A DNA stretch of 64,000 nucleotides from Tulasnella sp. 424. Its lineage: Eukaryota; Basidiomycota; Agaricomycetes; Cantharellales; Tulasnellaceae. The stretch spans positions 58,604 to 122,603 of the forward strand of contig WSUB01000128.1 of the NCBI GenBank assembly GCA_019633425.1, in the 5' to 3' direction. The position numbers and the translations under genes are program-made. Shown in pieces: positions 34,614 through 43,925 of this stretch; position 1 is the stretch's first letter; the number at the start of each line of letters is the position of its first letter. The notes beneath the pieces are model-generated. The model made no database searches, was not told the DNA's origin, and saw only the letters and a list, made by a program, of their open reading frames with translations.

Positions 34614-36746
34614 ATGACGTCCGCACCGTTCGCCTCTTCCTCGCAACATTCCCTAGACAGGACACATTGGGGCACTAATCAACCTTACGGTTGGCAAAGT
34701 CCGCCGCCTGGTGCCGCTCCTCCAGGTAAGCTCCCACCATCTTGGGTCATGATCGCACCTCTCAGGAGTCGGGTGCCATCTTGATTCTTGTTATAACTAG
34801 TCCGACTCCTCCCACCAATACCCGTCCCGTCATCTAGCACACCGTCATTAGCAACTACGCACTATCGTCCATCTTCCACATCTAGCGGAGGGTATTACGA
34901 CTATTCGCCATATTCGCCACCACCTGTGTACTACAACCAGCAACGCTCGCCCTCGTCGTCCTCCATCCCTCCAACTCCTCCTCCAAAGGCCCGCTCTCCA
35001 CCACCAACCAGTGCTTCTTATCTGCCCGGTGGAGCCTATGACACCACACCTCGGGGTGCAATGTACGCTGGTGCAGACCCACCGATGGGTTCGGAATGGA
35101 CACCACAGCAACTTCTGAGGTAGACCACTGAAAATCGAACAATAGCTTTTTAATTAATTCTCAATTCATTTCAAGCGAACCGACCCGTGCATATCCTGCG
35201 CTTGATCTTCAATGGGACACGATCTTCGATGCCCGAAAACACCGGGTGCCCGTTTTGCCCGAGACTTGGTTCCAAGATGGTTGGGAGGTGTGTTTCAGAG
35301 TCCTATATGACATCACGACCCATTCCTAATTCTGATAACTACGCTTGTCTGTTGTCCAGTTGGCTGGTGTTTATTTCGAGCACATCCTGTTCATCGAACG
35401 CGCCGAAAAGAAGCGCCGGGTTCAGATGTACGACATTCCAAAAATGTCAATCCGCCTCATGGACGTCAAATATGAAGCCGCAGTTCTAAGTTGGGACGGA
35501 AAGTATCTCCTTGTCGGATATGGTATGTCATGTTCACCCCGGGTACCGCTCGAAGTGGCCCATGTTCTTACGTTTACGTTTGCACCGGACAATCAGGCAA
35601 ATTGCTTCAAATAGTGAAAGTCAAATCCGAGAAAACCGTCAAGAAATTCAAAGCAAAGAACACTCACGTGCGGAAATGGACGTCAAACACTAAGGGTTTC
35701 TGTTGGGTCGATACGGAAGGGCGGTTCTGGAGGTGGTCTTACGATGCGGGAGAAGATCCAGAACAATTGTTCAAGCTCATATCGACAGCTCCCAGATATT
35801 GGATGACTCCTATCGCCGCGCATGATGGGTCGTGGTACGCTGTCGTGGCCACGGAGAAGGATAGGAGATCAGGTGTGGTCCACGCCTTCCCTGAAAACCA
35901 TGGCGAGGCAAGGATCTTTCACGGACCCGCTGCCGCGGCTTTCACAAGGGTAACTTCGAATGGGATCACGGAGACGGCAATTATGATGATGTCAATGACC
36001 CAGGAAGGGAAAAACGGATGCGTAAGTTCCATTCATGGACCCTAGTCTGTTCAAACCTGACTGGGCTTGCGTCCATCAAATAGGTCATCCTTGACGTCCA
36101 AGGTCTATCCAAACCCTCGAGGCTTCAAACACAAGCCAGAGCCAACATCACACTCTCCGATTCGATGAAACTCTTCCCAGACATTTTCGTCGACGAACAC
36201 TCGCTCGCTGTAACAGCCATCTCTACGGGCGCAACCGACGGTTCCCTCGCACTCGTATTTGAACCGCAAGGCGGCAAATTCATCGCCAGTCGCCGATTAT
36301 TTATGGATAACGGAGATCGAATTTTTTGCGGGGTCTTCGGTTTACACATGGAGAGGAACGGGTCGATGTATAGGAGATTGAAAGTCTATCCGAATGGTTC
36401 ACCAAACCCCGACTACATTGATGCCGAGGAAGCACTGTTCAGATCGAAAAGCCAGAGAAGTAGTCTCAGCGGTCAGACGGATTCAGGTAGCGCCCCGGGG
36501 ACGGCCACATCGTCCAGGTTCACTGGTCACATGGCATCTTCCTCGTATGCGACGAGTGTAAGTGCACATAGCAGGACGACCGGAACTCCTGCGTCAGTGA
36601 AAGGAAAGGGGAGGTTGAACAATGGGCCTGTACCGACGTGGGGTAGAGGAAATTTTGCGCCGAAGGATTCTGATGAGAGTTGGATGTTTGAAAAGCAGAG
36701 GAAGGCGAGATGGGAGAGAGAGGATCAAAGGGATGACTCTGACTAA
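34614..36746 (+). CDS. Unrecognised protein, founder of local U family (U1)
   Basis: Six exons (34614-34725, 34801-35119, 35176-35287, 35360-35522, 35597-36021, 36084-36746) join in one frame to give 597 residues. The N-terminal 140 residues are Pro/Ser/Tyr-rich and disordered (YYDYSPYSPPPVYYNQQ). The middle part is globular: LDLQWDTIFDARKHR, AGVYFEHILFIERAEKKRR, VKYEAAVLSWDGKYLLVGY, then KGFCWVDTEGRFWRWSYD, WYAVVATEKDRRSGVVHAFP, GEARIFHGPAAAAFT, LVFEPQGGKF and GDRIFCGVFGLHMERN. The alternation of short strands with Trp/Gly suggests beta structure, perhaps propeller-like, but no named domain is recognised. The C-terminus is Ser/Thr-rich and ends acidic (DESWMFEKQRKARWEREDQR). Three decayed relatives lie at 47-48, 54-56 and 61-62 kb. 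Function unknown; no secretion signal. Confidence 0.85.
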
Positions 36747-36849
36747 ACAATAGTAGTTTTAGCGTTACAGTGGGCCATATTTATAATTGGCATAATACAT
36801 ATATATCTGCAGAACGCGAGGGGTAATTCTATTGGAAAACCCCCCCTTC

Positions 36850-37563
36850 GGAGACCCCCACCCCCCGGAGACACCCCTTCGCGCCGACTTTTGTCAGCGA
36901 CGTTCGACACTGAGCAACACCACATGGTGTGCGCCGCCGTCGCCGTCGGGGAAGATACGGATTTCAAGAAAGCGTCGTGGTCCAAACTTGAACCCGCTTT
37001 GGGGGGTAGCCAGGTTAGGCTTCGGAACGAGGAAGGCAGGCATTCAAACAAACTTAGCGATAAATCGATGTCAATCATATAAATCATTGCTTTCTCAGTC
37101 TCGTACAATCTGTTCAAGTTTATTTGTCCACCCTTGCGTTTGCACGACATTGCGCAGGGGGGATGTTTCTATCTCATATCGCATGGCCGGCCCGGATCAA
37201 CGACACTGCCATTGCATTGCCATAAGATAACTTCATCACTCGTCCTGAAGGTGATTGGTTCTACACGGTTCTCCTGTCGAACCTGCCATCCCGGGCAGAC
37301 GCAAAACGCCGCCGTACGCGTAGCGGGGATTTTTGCCTGCGTGTGACTGGTCGTGTGATTGACACCTGGTCCCCTCCACCAAAAACTCACGTAGCGTGAG
37401 CCACCACCACTCGAGTGCTCCATCTCACGACCACTGCATCGCTTGCCATCACTTTGCTCACGTCGTAAATCTTACCCAGACCTTCCAGGCGCACGCACCC
37501 GATCAGAGATTACATTTCAATAGTTGGAGGGACCCACGTAGCGTGCATAGGAGAATACTGGAG
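36850..37563 (+). promoter_or_regulatory. Promoter module of F-box E
   Basis: Gene-free region upstream of F-box E. From about 37,180 it parallels the region before F-box F (39,885-40,245): GCATGGCCGGCCCGG, AACGACACYGCC, AAGGTGATTGGTTCT (an inverted CCAAT box), ACGCCGCCGTA-GCGTAGCGGG, ACCACCACTC and ATCTTA(C/T)CCAGACCTTCCAGGC occur in the same order. Confidence 0.6.
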
Positions 37564-39486
37564 ATGAACACGGAGAAAAACAGGACCATAGGCATCAAAG
37601 GTGCGGTCTCGGCGCTTTCGGGCCAGATCATGGAGAGTCTCAGGTCATCACGATCGTCAGCCTACCTCTCTTTCGCATCTGTATGAGCGCTCATGTTGAC
37701 CGAATCTGCAACAGTGTTCCCGAATCGGAGACAGCTCGCGACGCTCTTGACGACGAGATTGCAGCCCGGCAAATGGTTATTGCCGAGGCCCAGTCCCAGA
37801 TAGCGGCTCTAAAATCCCGTCAAAACGAGCTCCTACCCATCCAGCGTTTGCCTGTGGAAGTCCTATCAATAATTCTCTCCATGGCATTACCTCTGGTGGG
37901 CCACCACGAAGAGAGGACCAAGCTCCTTCTTGTGTGCCGGGCATGGTCCAGCATCATCGACGGAAATCCATCAACCTTTTGGACGACCCTATCTGCCGCC
38001 GATCCTCTCACCCAACGAGCCCGACTTTTGCGAAAGGCCGGTCAGATGCCCGTTACCATCGTCACGGGTCGTCATTACTCAGTTTACGACAGCGCAGAAG
38101 ATTTCGTACTATATATTAAGTCAAATGATACAGCATTTCGCGAGCTGGTAGTCCGTGAATGGCGTGGCTCGGTGATGGAAGACGTGTTTGCGAGCTGGTT
38201 GGCCGCACCCGCTCCACATCTTCGGTCTCTCGATCTTGAGGTTGGGAGCGGATGGGTGTTAGGAGGCGAAGATCAAAACTCGCAGCACCTTAGGATGTTT
38301 TCTGGAGTTGCGCCAAGTCTCAAGAACGTCCGGCTCCGCGGAGTGTGCATTCCTTGGAACTCTGCGATCCTCCAAAATCTTCTCTCACTCACATTGGAGT
38401 ACCCGGATTACCGTGCGGCTGGGACTCCGTCTCTAGAACAGATGCTCGGGATTTTGCGGAGCTGCCCCGTTTTGCAATCCCTGATACTCCGGAAGATGGA
38501 GTTTGAGCTGTCCAACCGGGTGCAACTTCCCCCGCTGTCCCTCGATCGACTCACGACAATCAATCTCTCGATGTCTTCCTTCCAATCCATCTTCTCTCTT
38601 CTTCGGCACATTCAGTTCCCCAAGACAGCAACGGTGGCACTAACGAAAACGGGATCAACCCCGCAGGACGATGACGACGAGATTTTGAAGGCAACCCTCT
38701 ATCTGCTTCAACAGCAGCTATGCATCAAGTCCTTTCATCTCGCTATCGCTCCTTGGCTACTTCGACTTTCAACAACGCGCCTCACGTTTTCCATTCTGAA
38801 ACGAGCGAGAAGACGTCACTACAAAGAAGAGTTTTCTAGACTCGGTTCCCCCACCCTGACGGCTATAGCCTCACTGCATATGGACTTTTCAGCAAGCAGA
38901 GAGTTGTCAATTCCACTCCGCGGCGTGAACGAAATTATTGCCAAACTCACTGACCTCCCAGTTGATCACCCCCATCTACCCAAGTCGGAGAAGCCCGGGA
39001 ACGGGGTACTGGAAGAAGTCGTGCAGACCTCCGAAGATATCGGGCAACCGACGTGGGTCTGCCCCAGGTTGAGGTCGCTCGAGATTACGGTCGGCAATCG
39101 GAGTTCTCCTGACCTTGCTGCAATCATTAAGCTCGTCCGAATGAGGAAATCGGACATAGAGTTTAATGGGAAGCAAGTCATCAAGGCTCCCATAACCTTC
39201 ATCCGTATAACCTTTCAAGGCGACGGCCCATCTTTGGACCAGACGGACTTGCTGGATGAGCTCAAAAGCGAAGTCGCCGACGTTCAATACGTGATGCCAC
39301 CGGAGGCGGATGAAGCACAAGCCATACATGATACCCGATCTGATTTCGAGGACGAGGAATCGTCTTCGTCGGCTTCTCCGCGTTTTCGTCTTAAGGAATA
39401 CATAGTGAGTTTCGTTCCTTGGACGTGTTGCTGTGCCGACTGAGCTTGATTAATGTCTACTTCAGTCGGACTCGGACACGGAGTGA
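37564..39486 (+). CDS. Coiled-coil F-box protein (F-box E)
   Basis: Exons 37564-37643, 37715-39404 and 39466-39486 give 596 residues. Domain order is as in F-box C: N-terminal MNTEKNRTIGIKGAVSALSG, coiled coil (ARDALDDEIAARQMVIAEAQ, IAALKSRQNELLPI), F-box (QRLPVEVLSIILSMALPL ... LLLVCRAWSSIIDGNPSTFW), Leu-rich repeats (LRSLDLEVGSGW, LKNVRLRGVCIPW, LLSLTLEYPDY, LDRLTTINLSMSS, LRSLEITVGN). The last exon encodes only SDSDTE. In this copy alone, retention of intron 1 leaves an open frame (MSAHVDRICNSVPE) because a codon that is TGA in copies C and F is CGA. Both forms are therefore possible here. Probable SCF substrate receptor; target unknown. Confidence 0.85.
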
Positions 39487-39859
39487 ACTGCCTTCAGGGT
39501 TTGAGTGCGCTTGTGATGCGTTTGAAAGCAATGGGTAGAAAGCTAGCCCTCTGAGATTCTATATCGGAATGTCTTTTATCTCTGATGGATATGCATTCTG
39601 AAAGTGTGATATGCGAGGATGGAACTGAATCGTCCGCCACAACACGGGCGGGGTTCCCGTCCAGGTACCCAACGAGAAAGGTATGGAACGGAACTGAGTT
39701 AGGATTAAGAGGATTCGTCTCATATAATTGATCAAGGAGGGAGGCGTCAAAGGATGGAAAACCCCCGGGGGGGGGAAGGAACAGCTGGCTCAACGGCGCC
39801 TTTTGATAAGTGAGTTCGAGGGCAGCTGTGCGGCAGCGACACAATTCGGACAACATTGC

Positions 39860-40245
39860 GCAGCGGGAATTTTGCTATCGCCCACGGCATGGCCGGCCCG
39901 GGCCAACGACACCGCCGTTTCATTGTAACGTCATCACTCGTCCTAAAGGTGATTGGTTCTGTGCTCTGTCCGACCTGCCATCACGGGCATAAACGAAACG
40001 CCGCCGTAAGCGTAGCGGGATTTTGCTTGCGTATGAACTGTCATGTGATTGACCACCAGAATATAAGTAAAAACCTACCTAGTGTGAACCACCACCACTC
40101 CCTCTCACGACCATTGCCTCGCTGAACACCACTTTCCTCGCGTCGTAAATCTTATCCAGACCTTCCAGGCGTACGCACCTTATCAGATATTACATTTCAG
40201 TAGTTGGGGGGAAACCAACGTGACGCGCATAGGAAAATACGGGAG
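39860..40245 (+). promoter_or_regulatory. Promoter module of F-box F
   Basis: Copy of the F-box E upstream block in the same order (GCATGGCCGGCCCGG, inverted CCAAT box in AAGGTGATTGGTTCT, ACGCCGCCGTAAGCGTAGCGGG-type word, CCACCACCACTC, TTATCCAGACC), ending about 15 bp before the ATG at 40246. Confidence 0.6.
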
Positions 40246-42357
40246 ATGAACACGCAGACAAACGGAGCCATATGCTTTAAGGGGGCTGTCTCGGCGCTTT
40301 CGGGCCAGATCATGGAGAGTCTCAGGTCATCACGATCGTCAGCCTACCTCTCTTTCGCATCTGTATGAGCGCTCATGTNNNNNNNNNNNNNNNNNNNNNN
40401 NNNNNNNNNNNNNNNNNNNNNNNNNNNNNNNNNNNNNNNNNNNNNNNNNNNNNNNNNNNNNNNNNNNNNNNNNNNNNNGGGCCAGATCATGGAGAGTCTC
40501 AGGTCATCACGATCGTCAGCCTACCTCTCTTTCGCATCTGTATGAGCGCTCATGTCGACTGAATTTGCAACAGTGTTCCCGAGTCACAGACAGCTCGCGA
40601 CGCTCTTGAGGACGAGATTGCAGCCAGGCAAATGGTTATTGCCGAGGCCCAGTCCAAAATAGTGGCTTTAAAATCCCGTCGAAACAAGCTCCTACCCATC
40701 CATCGCTTGCCTGTGAAGGTCCTATCAATAATCTTCTTCATGGCATTACCTCTGGAGCACCATCACAAAGAGAGGACCAAGCTCCTTCTTGTGTGCCGGG
40801 CGTGGTCCAGCATCATTGACGAAAACCCATCAACCTTTTGGACGACCCTATCCACCGAGGATCCTCTCACCCAACGTGCCCGACTTCTACGAAAGGCGGG
40901 TCAGATGCCCGTTACCATTGTCGCGGGTAGCCGGTCCTCAAGTTACAACGCCGCAAAAGATTTCGTAAAATATATCAAGTCAAACGATATACCATTTCAC
41001 GAGCTGGTAGTCGTTGAATACAATGGGGACTGGATGGAAGTAGTGTTTGCGAACTGCTTGGCCGCACCCGCTCCACAACTTCGTTCTCTCGATCTTGAAG
41101 TTGGCGCTGGATGGGTGTTAGAAGGTGAAGATCCGAGCTCGCAGCACCTTAGGATGTTTTCCGGAGTTGCGCCAAGGCTCAAGAACGTCCGGCTCTCTGG
41201 CGTGTGGATTCCTTGGAGCTCTGCGATCCTCCAAAACCTTCTCTCACTCACATTGGAGTACCCAGATGGTTACCGTACGCAAGTGGGTGAAACTCCGTCT
41301 CTCGAACAGATGATCGGGATTCTGCGGAGCTGCCCCGCTTTGCAATCCCTGATACTCCGGAGGATGGACTTTGAGCGCTCCGACCAGGTGCAACTTTCCC
41401 CGCTGTCCCTCGATCGACTCACGACAATCAATCTCTCGATGTCTTCCTTCCAATCCATCTTCTCCCTTCTTCGACATATTCAGTTCCCCAAGACAGCGAC
41501 GGTGGAACTAGCAGGGCAATCTCCCACCCTGCAGGACGATGACCACGAGACTTTGAACGCAACCCTCTATCTGCTTCAGCAGCATCTATACATCAAATCC
41601 TTCCATCTCGCTATCAATGAGTCGATAGTTCAACTTTCAACAACGCGTCTCAAGTTTTCCATTCTGAACTACGTGTGGAGAAACCGTTCCAGTTACTATA
41701 CAAAATTGTTTTCCAGACTCGGCTCCTCCACCCTAACGGCTATAACCTCACTGCATCTGGACTTTCCGGCAAGCCGATGGTCGTCAGCCCCACTCGTCAC
41801 CGTGAACAAAATTATTGCCAGGCTCACCGACCTCTCAGTTGATCAACCCCATCTACCCGAGTCGGAGAAGCCCGGGAACGTGGTCCTGGAAGAAGTGGTG
41901 CAGACTTCAGAAGATACCGGACAACCGACGTGGGTCTGCCCCAACTTGAGTTCGCTCGAGATTACGGTCGGCGATCGGAGTTCTCTCGACCTTGCCGCAA
42001 TCATTAAGCTCGTCCGAATGAGGAAATCGAACGTAGAGTTGAATGGGAAGCAAGTCATCATGGCTCCCATAACCTTCGTCCGTATAACCTTTCAAGGCCT
42101 TGGCCTGTCTTCCGACCAGATGGACCTTCTGAATGAGCTCAAAAGCGAAGTCGCAGACGTTCAATACGTGATACCACCGGAGACGGATGAAGCACAAGCC
42201 ATAGTCGATACTCGATCTGATTTCGAGGATGAGGAGTCGCCTTCGTCGGCTTCTTCAGACTCTTCTGATAAGGACCACATAGTGAGTCTTGTTCCTTGGA
42301 CGCGTCGCTGTACCGACTGAGTTCGATTAATGTTTCCTTCAGACAGACTCGGACTGA
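40246..42357 (+). CDS. Coiled-coil F-box protein (F-box F, contains assembly gap in intron 1)
   Basis: Exon 1 (40246-40325) encodes MNTQTNGAICFKGAVSALSG. Intron 1 contains a run of 100 N whose 77-bp flanks are identical, so a duplicated overlap is included. Exon 2 (40574-42281) and a last exon (42343-42357, encoding TDSD) complete about 599 residues. The coiled coil (EDEIAARQMVIAEAQSKIVA), F-box (HRLPVKVLSIIFFMALPL ... LLLVCRAWSSIIDENPSTFW) and Leu-rich region are all present. In the F-box the usual Glu of LPxE is Lys (LPVK), as in the dead copy at 11.3 kb, which may weaken Skp1 binding. An upstream mini-frame MSAHVD ends at TGA, so splicing of intron 1 is required. Confidence 0.83.
40302..40555. 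other. Assembly gap with identical 77-bp flanks
   Basis: 100 N lie at 40379-40478. Bases 40302-40378 and 40479-40555 are identical, starting GGGCCAGATCATGGAG and ending GAGCGCTCATGT. The same signature occurs at the gap in the BTB array. The duplicated overlap spans the end of exon 1 and most of intron 1 of F-box F. Confidence 0.9.
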
Positions 42358-42775
42358 ACTGCCTTCAGGGTTTGAGTGCACTTGTGACGCGTCTTGAAAA
42401 TGATTGGTAGAAAGCTTGCATTCTGAGATTCTGTATCAGAATGTCTTTTATCTCTGATGAATATGGATTCTGGTTGATTACCTCGGCGTTAAAGCGGGTC
42501 TTGCGCGGGTTTAGCGGATCGAACACGTCTCTTCGTCCGACAGCTTTATATTTAGCGCTTTCTTATACTTCCCCGGGAATTCCGAAACTTTCCTCCTGTC
42601 TGTGGCTTAGCTTTTAAGTGACTAGGCCACGTGCCCACAGAGCATATCGCGGCTTATCAATGCTAAGGACAGCCCTCCCGACCACCACTGCGAAGACATC
42701 ACTGTGTCCATGTCAGGAGCCATAAGTATATTGCTGTGTCAAGAAGGAGCTCGAGGGAATCTGAGGTAAGAAGGT

Positions 42776-43225
42776 TAAAAGGTCTCGGACAAGTCTTGCT
42801 CGGCGGAGTGTGACCGTGACGTCACGGCCTCTAGACCGAGACTGTTGAGCGACGACCGGACATCGACATATTCATCCTGGAAGAGCACACAATTGGGGTC
42901 TTGGGTAAAAGTAGGTAGACAACAATTTGCTTGATCACGCGTGGTTTGCATGGAATGCAAGTGTGGTGGACCTCGAGGTGACGATGGGCGCGTTCAAGTT
43001 CGGCATGAGAGACTTGGCGGCAGATCTCGACAAACCTGGACGGGACTAGAGGGGGGCATGGACAGTCTTTGCTTCCTCTACCTCCTTGCTTGTACGACAT
43101 CCCTGATCAAGCCAAAACTGCCTCTTAGTATTGTGTGATGGGGCACTGCGGTGGCGGCGCGTGATCATGGAAGAATATTGATTTTGCGCGCGGCAATTGG
43201 CGATAGAACCCCGAACCCCCTTTTT
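42776..43225 (+). promoter_or_regulatory. Kinase promoter block, unit 1, with CRE-like palindrome
   Basis: Block conserved upstream of K2, K3 and K4. It contains TGACGTCA at 42,817-42,824, CATATTCATCCTG, TTTGCATGGA(A/C)TGCAAGT, GGTGGACCTCGAGGTGACGATGGGCG and GCGTGATCATGGAAGA. In this copy the TIR element separates it from the start of K2. Confidence 0.65.
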
Positions 43226-43805
43226 TATGGCGCGCCGTTTGTGTCACGATCGACAATCACGATCGACGACCACCCTCGACGACCGCTTCTAAACGATAAA
43301 ATGGTGCACCGAGTGTTATATATATGTACATATAGATAGTCTCATAGGGGTCTCTAGAGACGGCGGTCCCGCAACACACGACAAATGCAGCCAAGCACGA
43401 GTTGGTTCGGCTAACTGGTTCCGAGCAAATCCTTCTACAATAATAGGAACCTTGTATTAACTTGCCTCTTAAATTCTACTCTATTTGTAGTATGAAGTTA
43501 AAGTAATACTCTATCATAATCTACGTGTTTAGTTCAGGGAAGGGGCGCATCGATTGAGCGTGACGTGTGAATAACGAATGTCACATTTCGTCACGGCGCT
43601 CCTGAGGGATACCGGTAGCCCCTAGGCTGAAGTCGTCCATGTCTGCGCAATTACTCCTACAATGTAAATATATATCGATGCTTACATATATATAACACTC
43701 TGTGCACCATTTTATCGTTTAGAAGCGGTCGTCGATCGTGATTGTCGATCGGAGGTCCGCAATCGGAATTGGCGATCGTGACACAAACGGCGCGCCATAC
43801 TTTTT
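43220..43805. mobile_element. 574-bp TIR element (MITE-like) with 6-bp target duplication
   Basis: The element proper is 43,226-43,799. It begins TATGGCGCGCCGTTTGTGTC and ends with the exact inverse. Inverted similarity continues inwards for more than 100 bp (ACGATCG, ACAATCACGATCGACGAC, CGCTTCTAAACGATAAAATG, GTGCAC, GTGTTATATATATGTA), with one insertion in the right arm. Flanks are CTTTTT on both sides. Unit 2 shows the uninterrupted site CCCCCTTTTTGGCCACG, which proves insertion. No transposase is encoded. The 6-bp duplication and TATGGC end do not match the familiar TA, TTAA, 3-, 8- or 9-bp classes. It sits between the kinase promoter block and the start of K2. Confidence 0.9.
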
Positions 43806-43925
43806 GGCCACGATTGACCAGTCATCCATCAACACCCCGCCTCTTTTTCCCCTCTCTGCGGCCCAGCCCACAGCAGGACACCGACTCTTACAATCACTCC
43901 TATCCCTTCTCGATAAGGACCTTAA

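Noticed and set aside
37683..37714. Start of F-box E at the ATG near 37,683 (MSAHVDRIC)
   Set aside because: The same position is followed by TGA in both paralogs, and a spliced upstream exon fits all three genes. Kept only as a possible alternative form.
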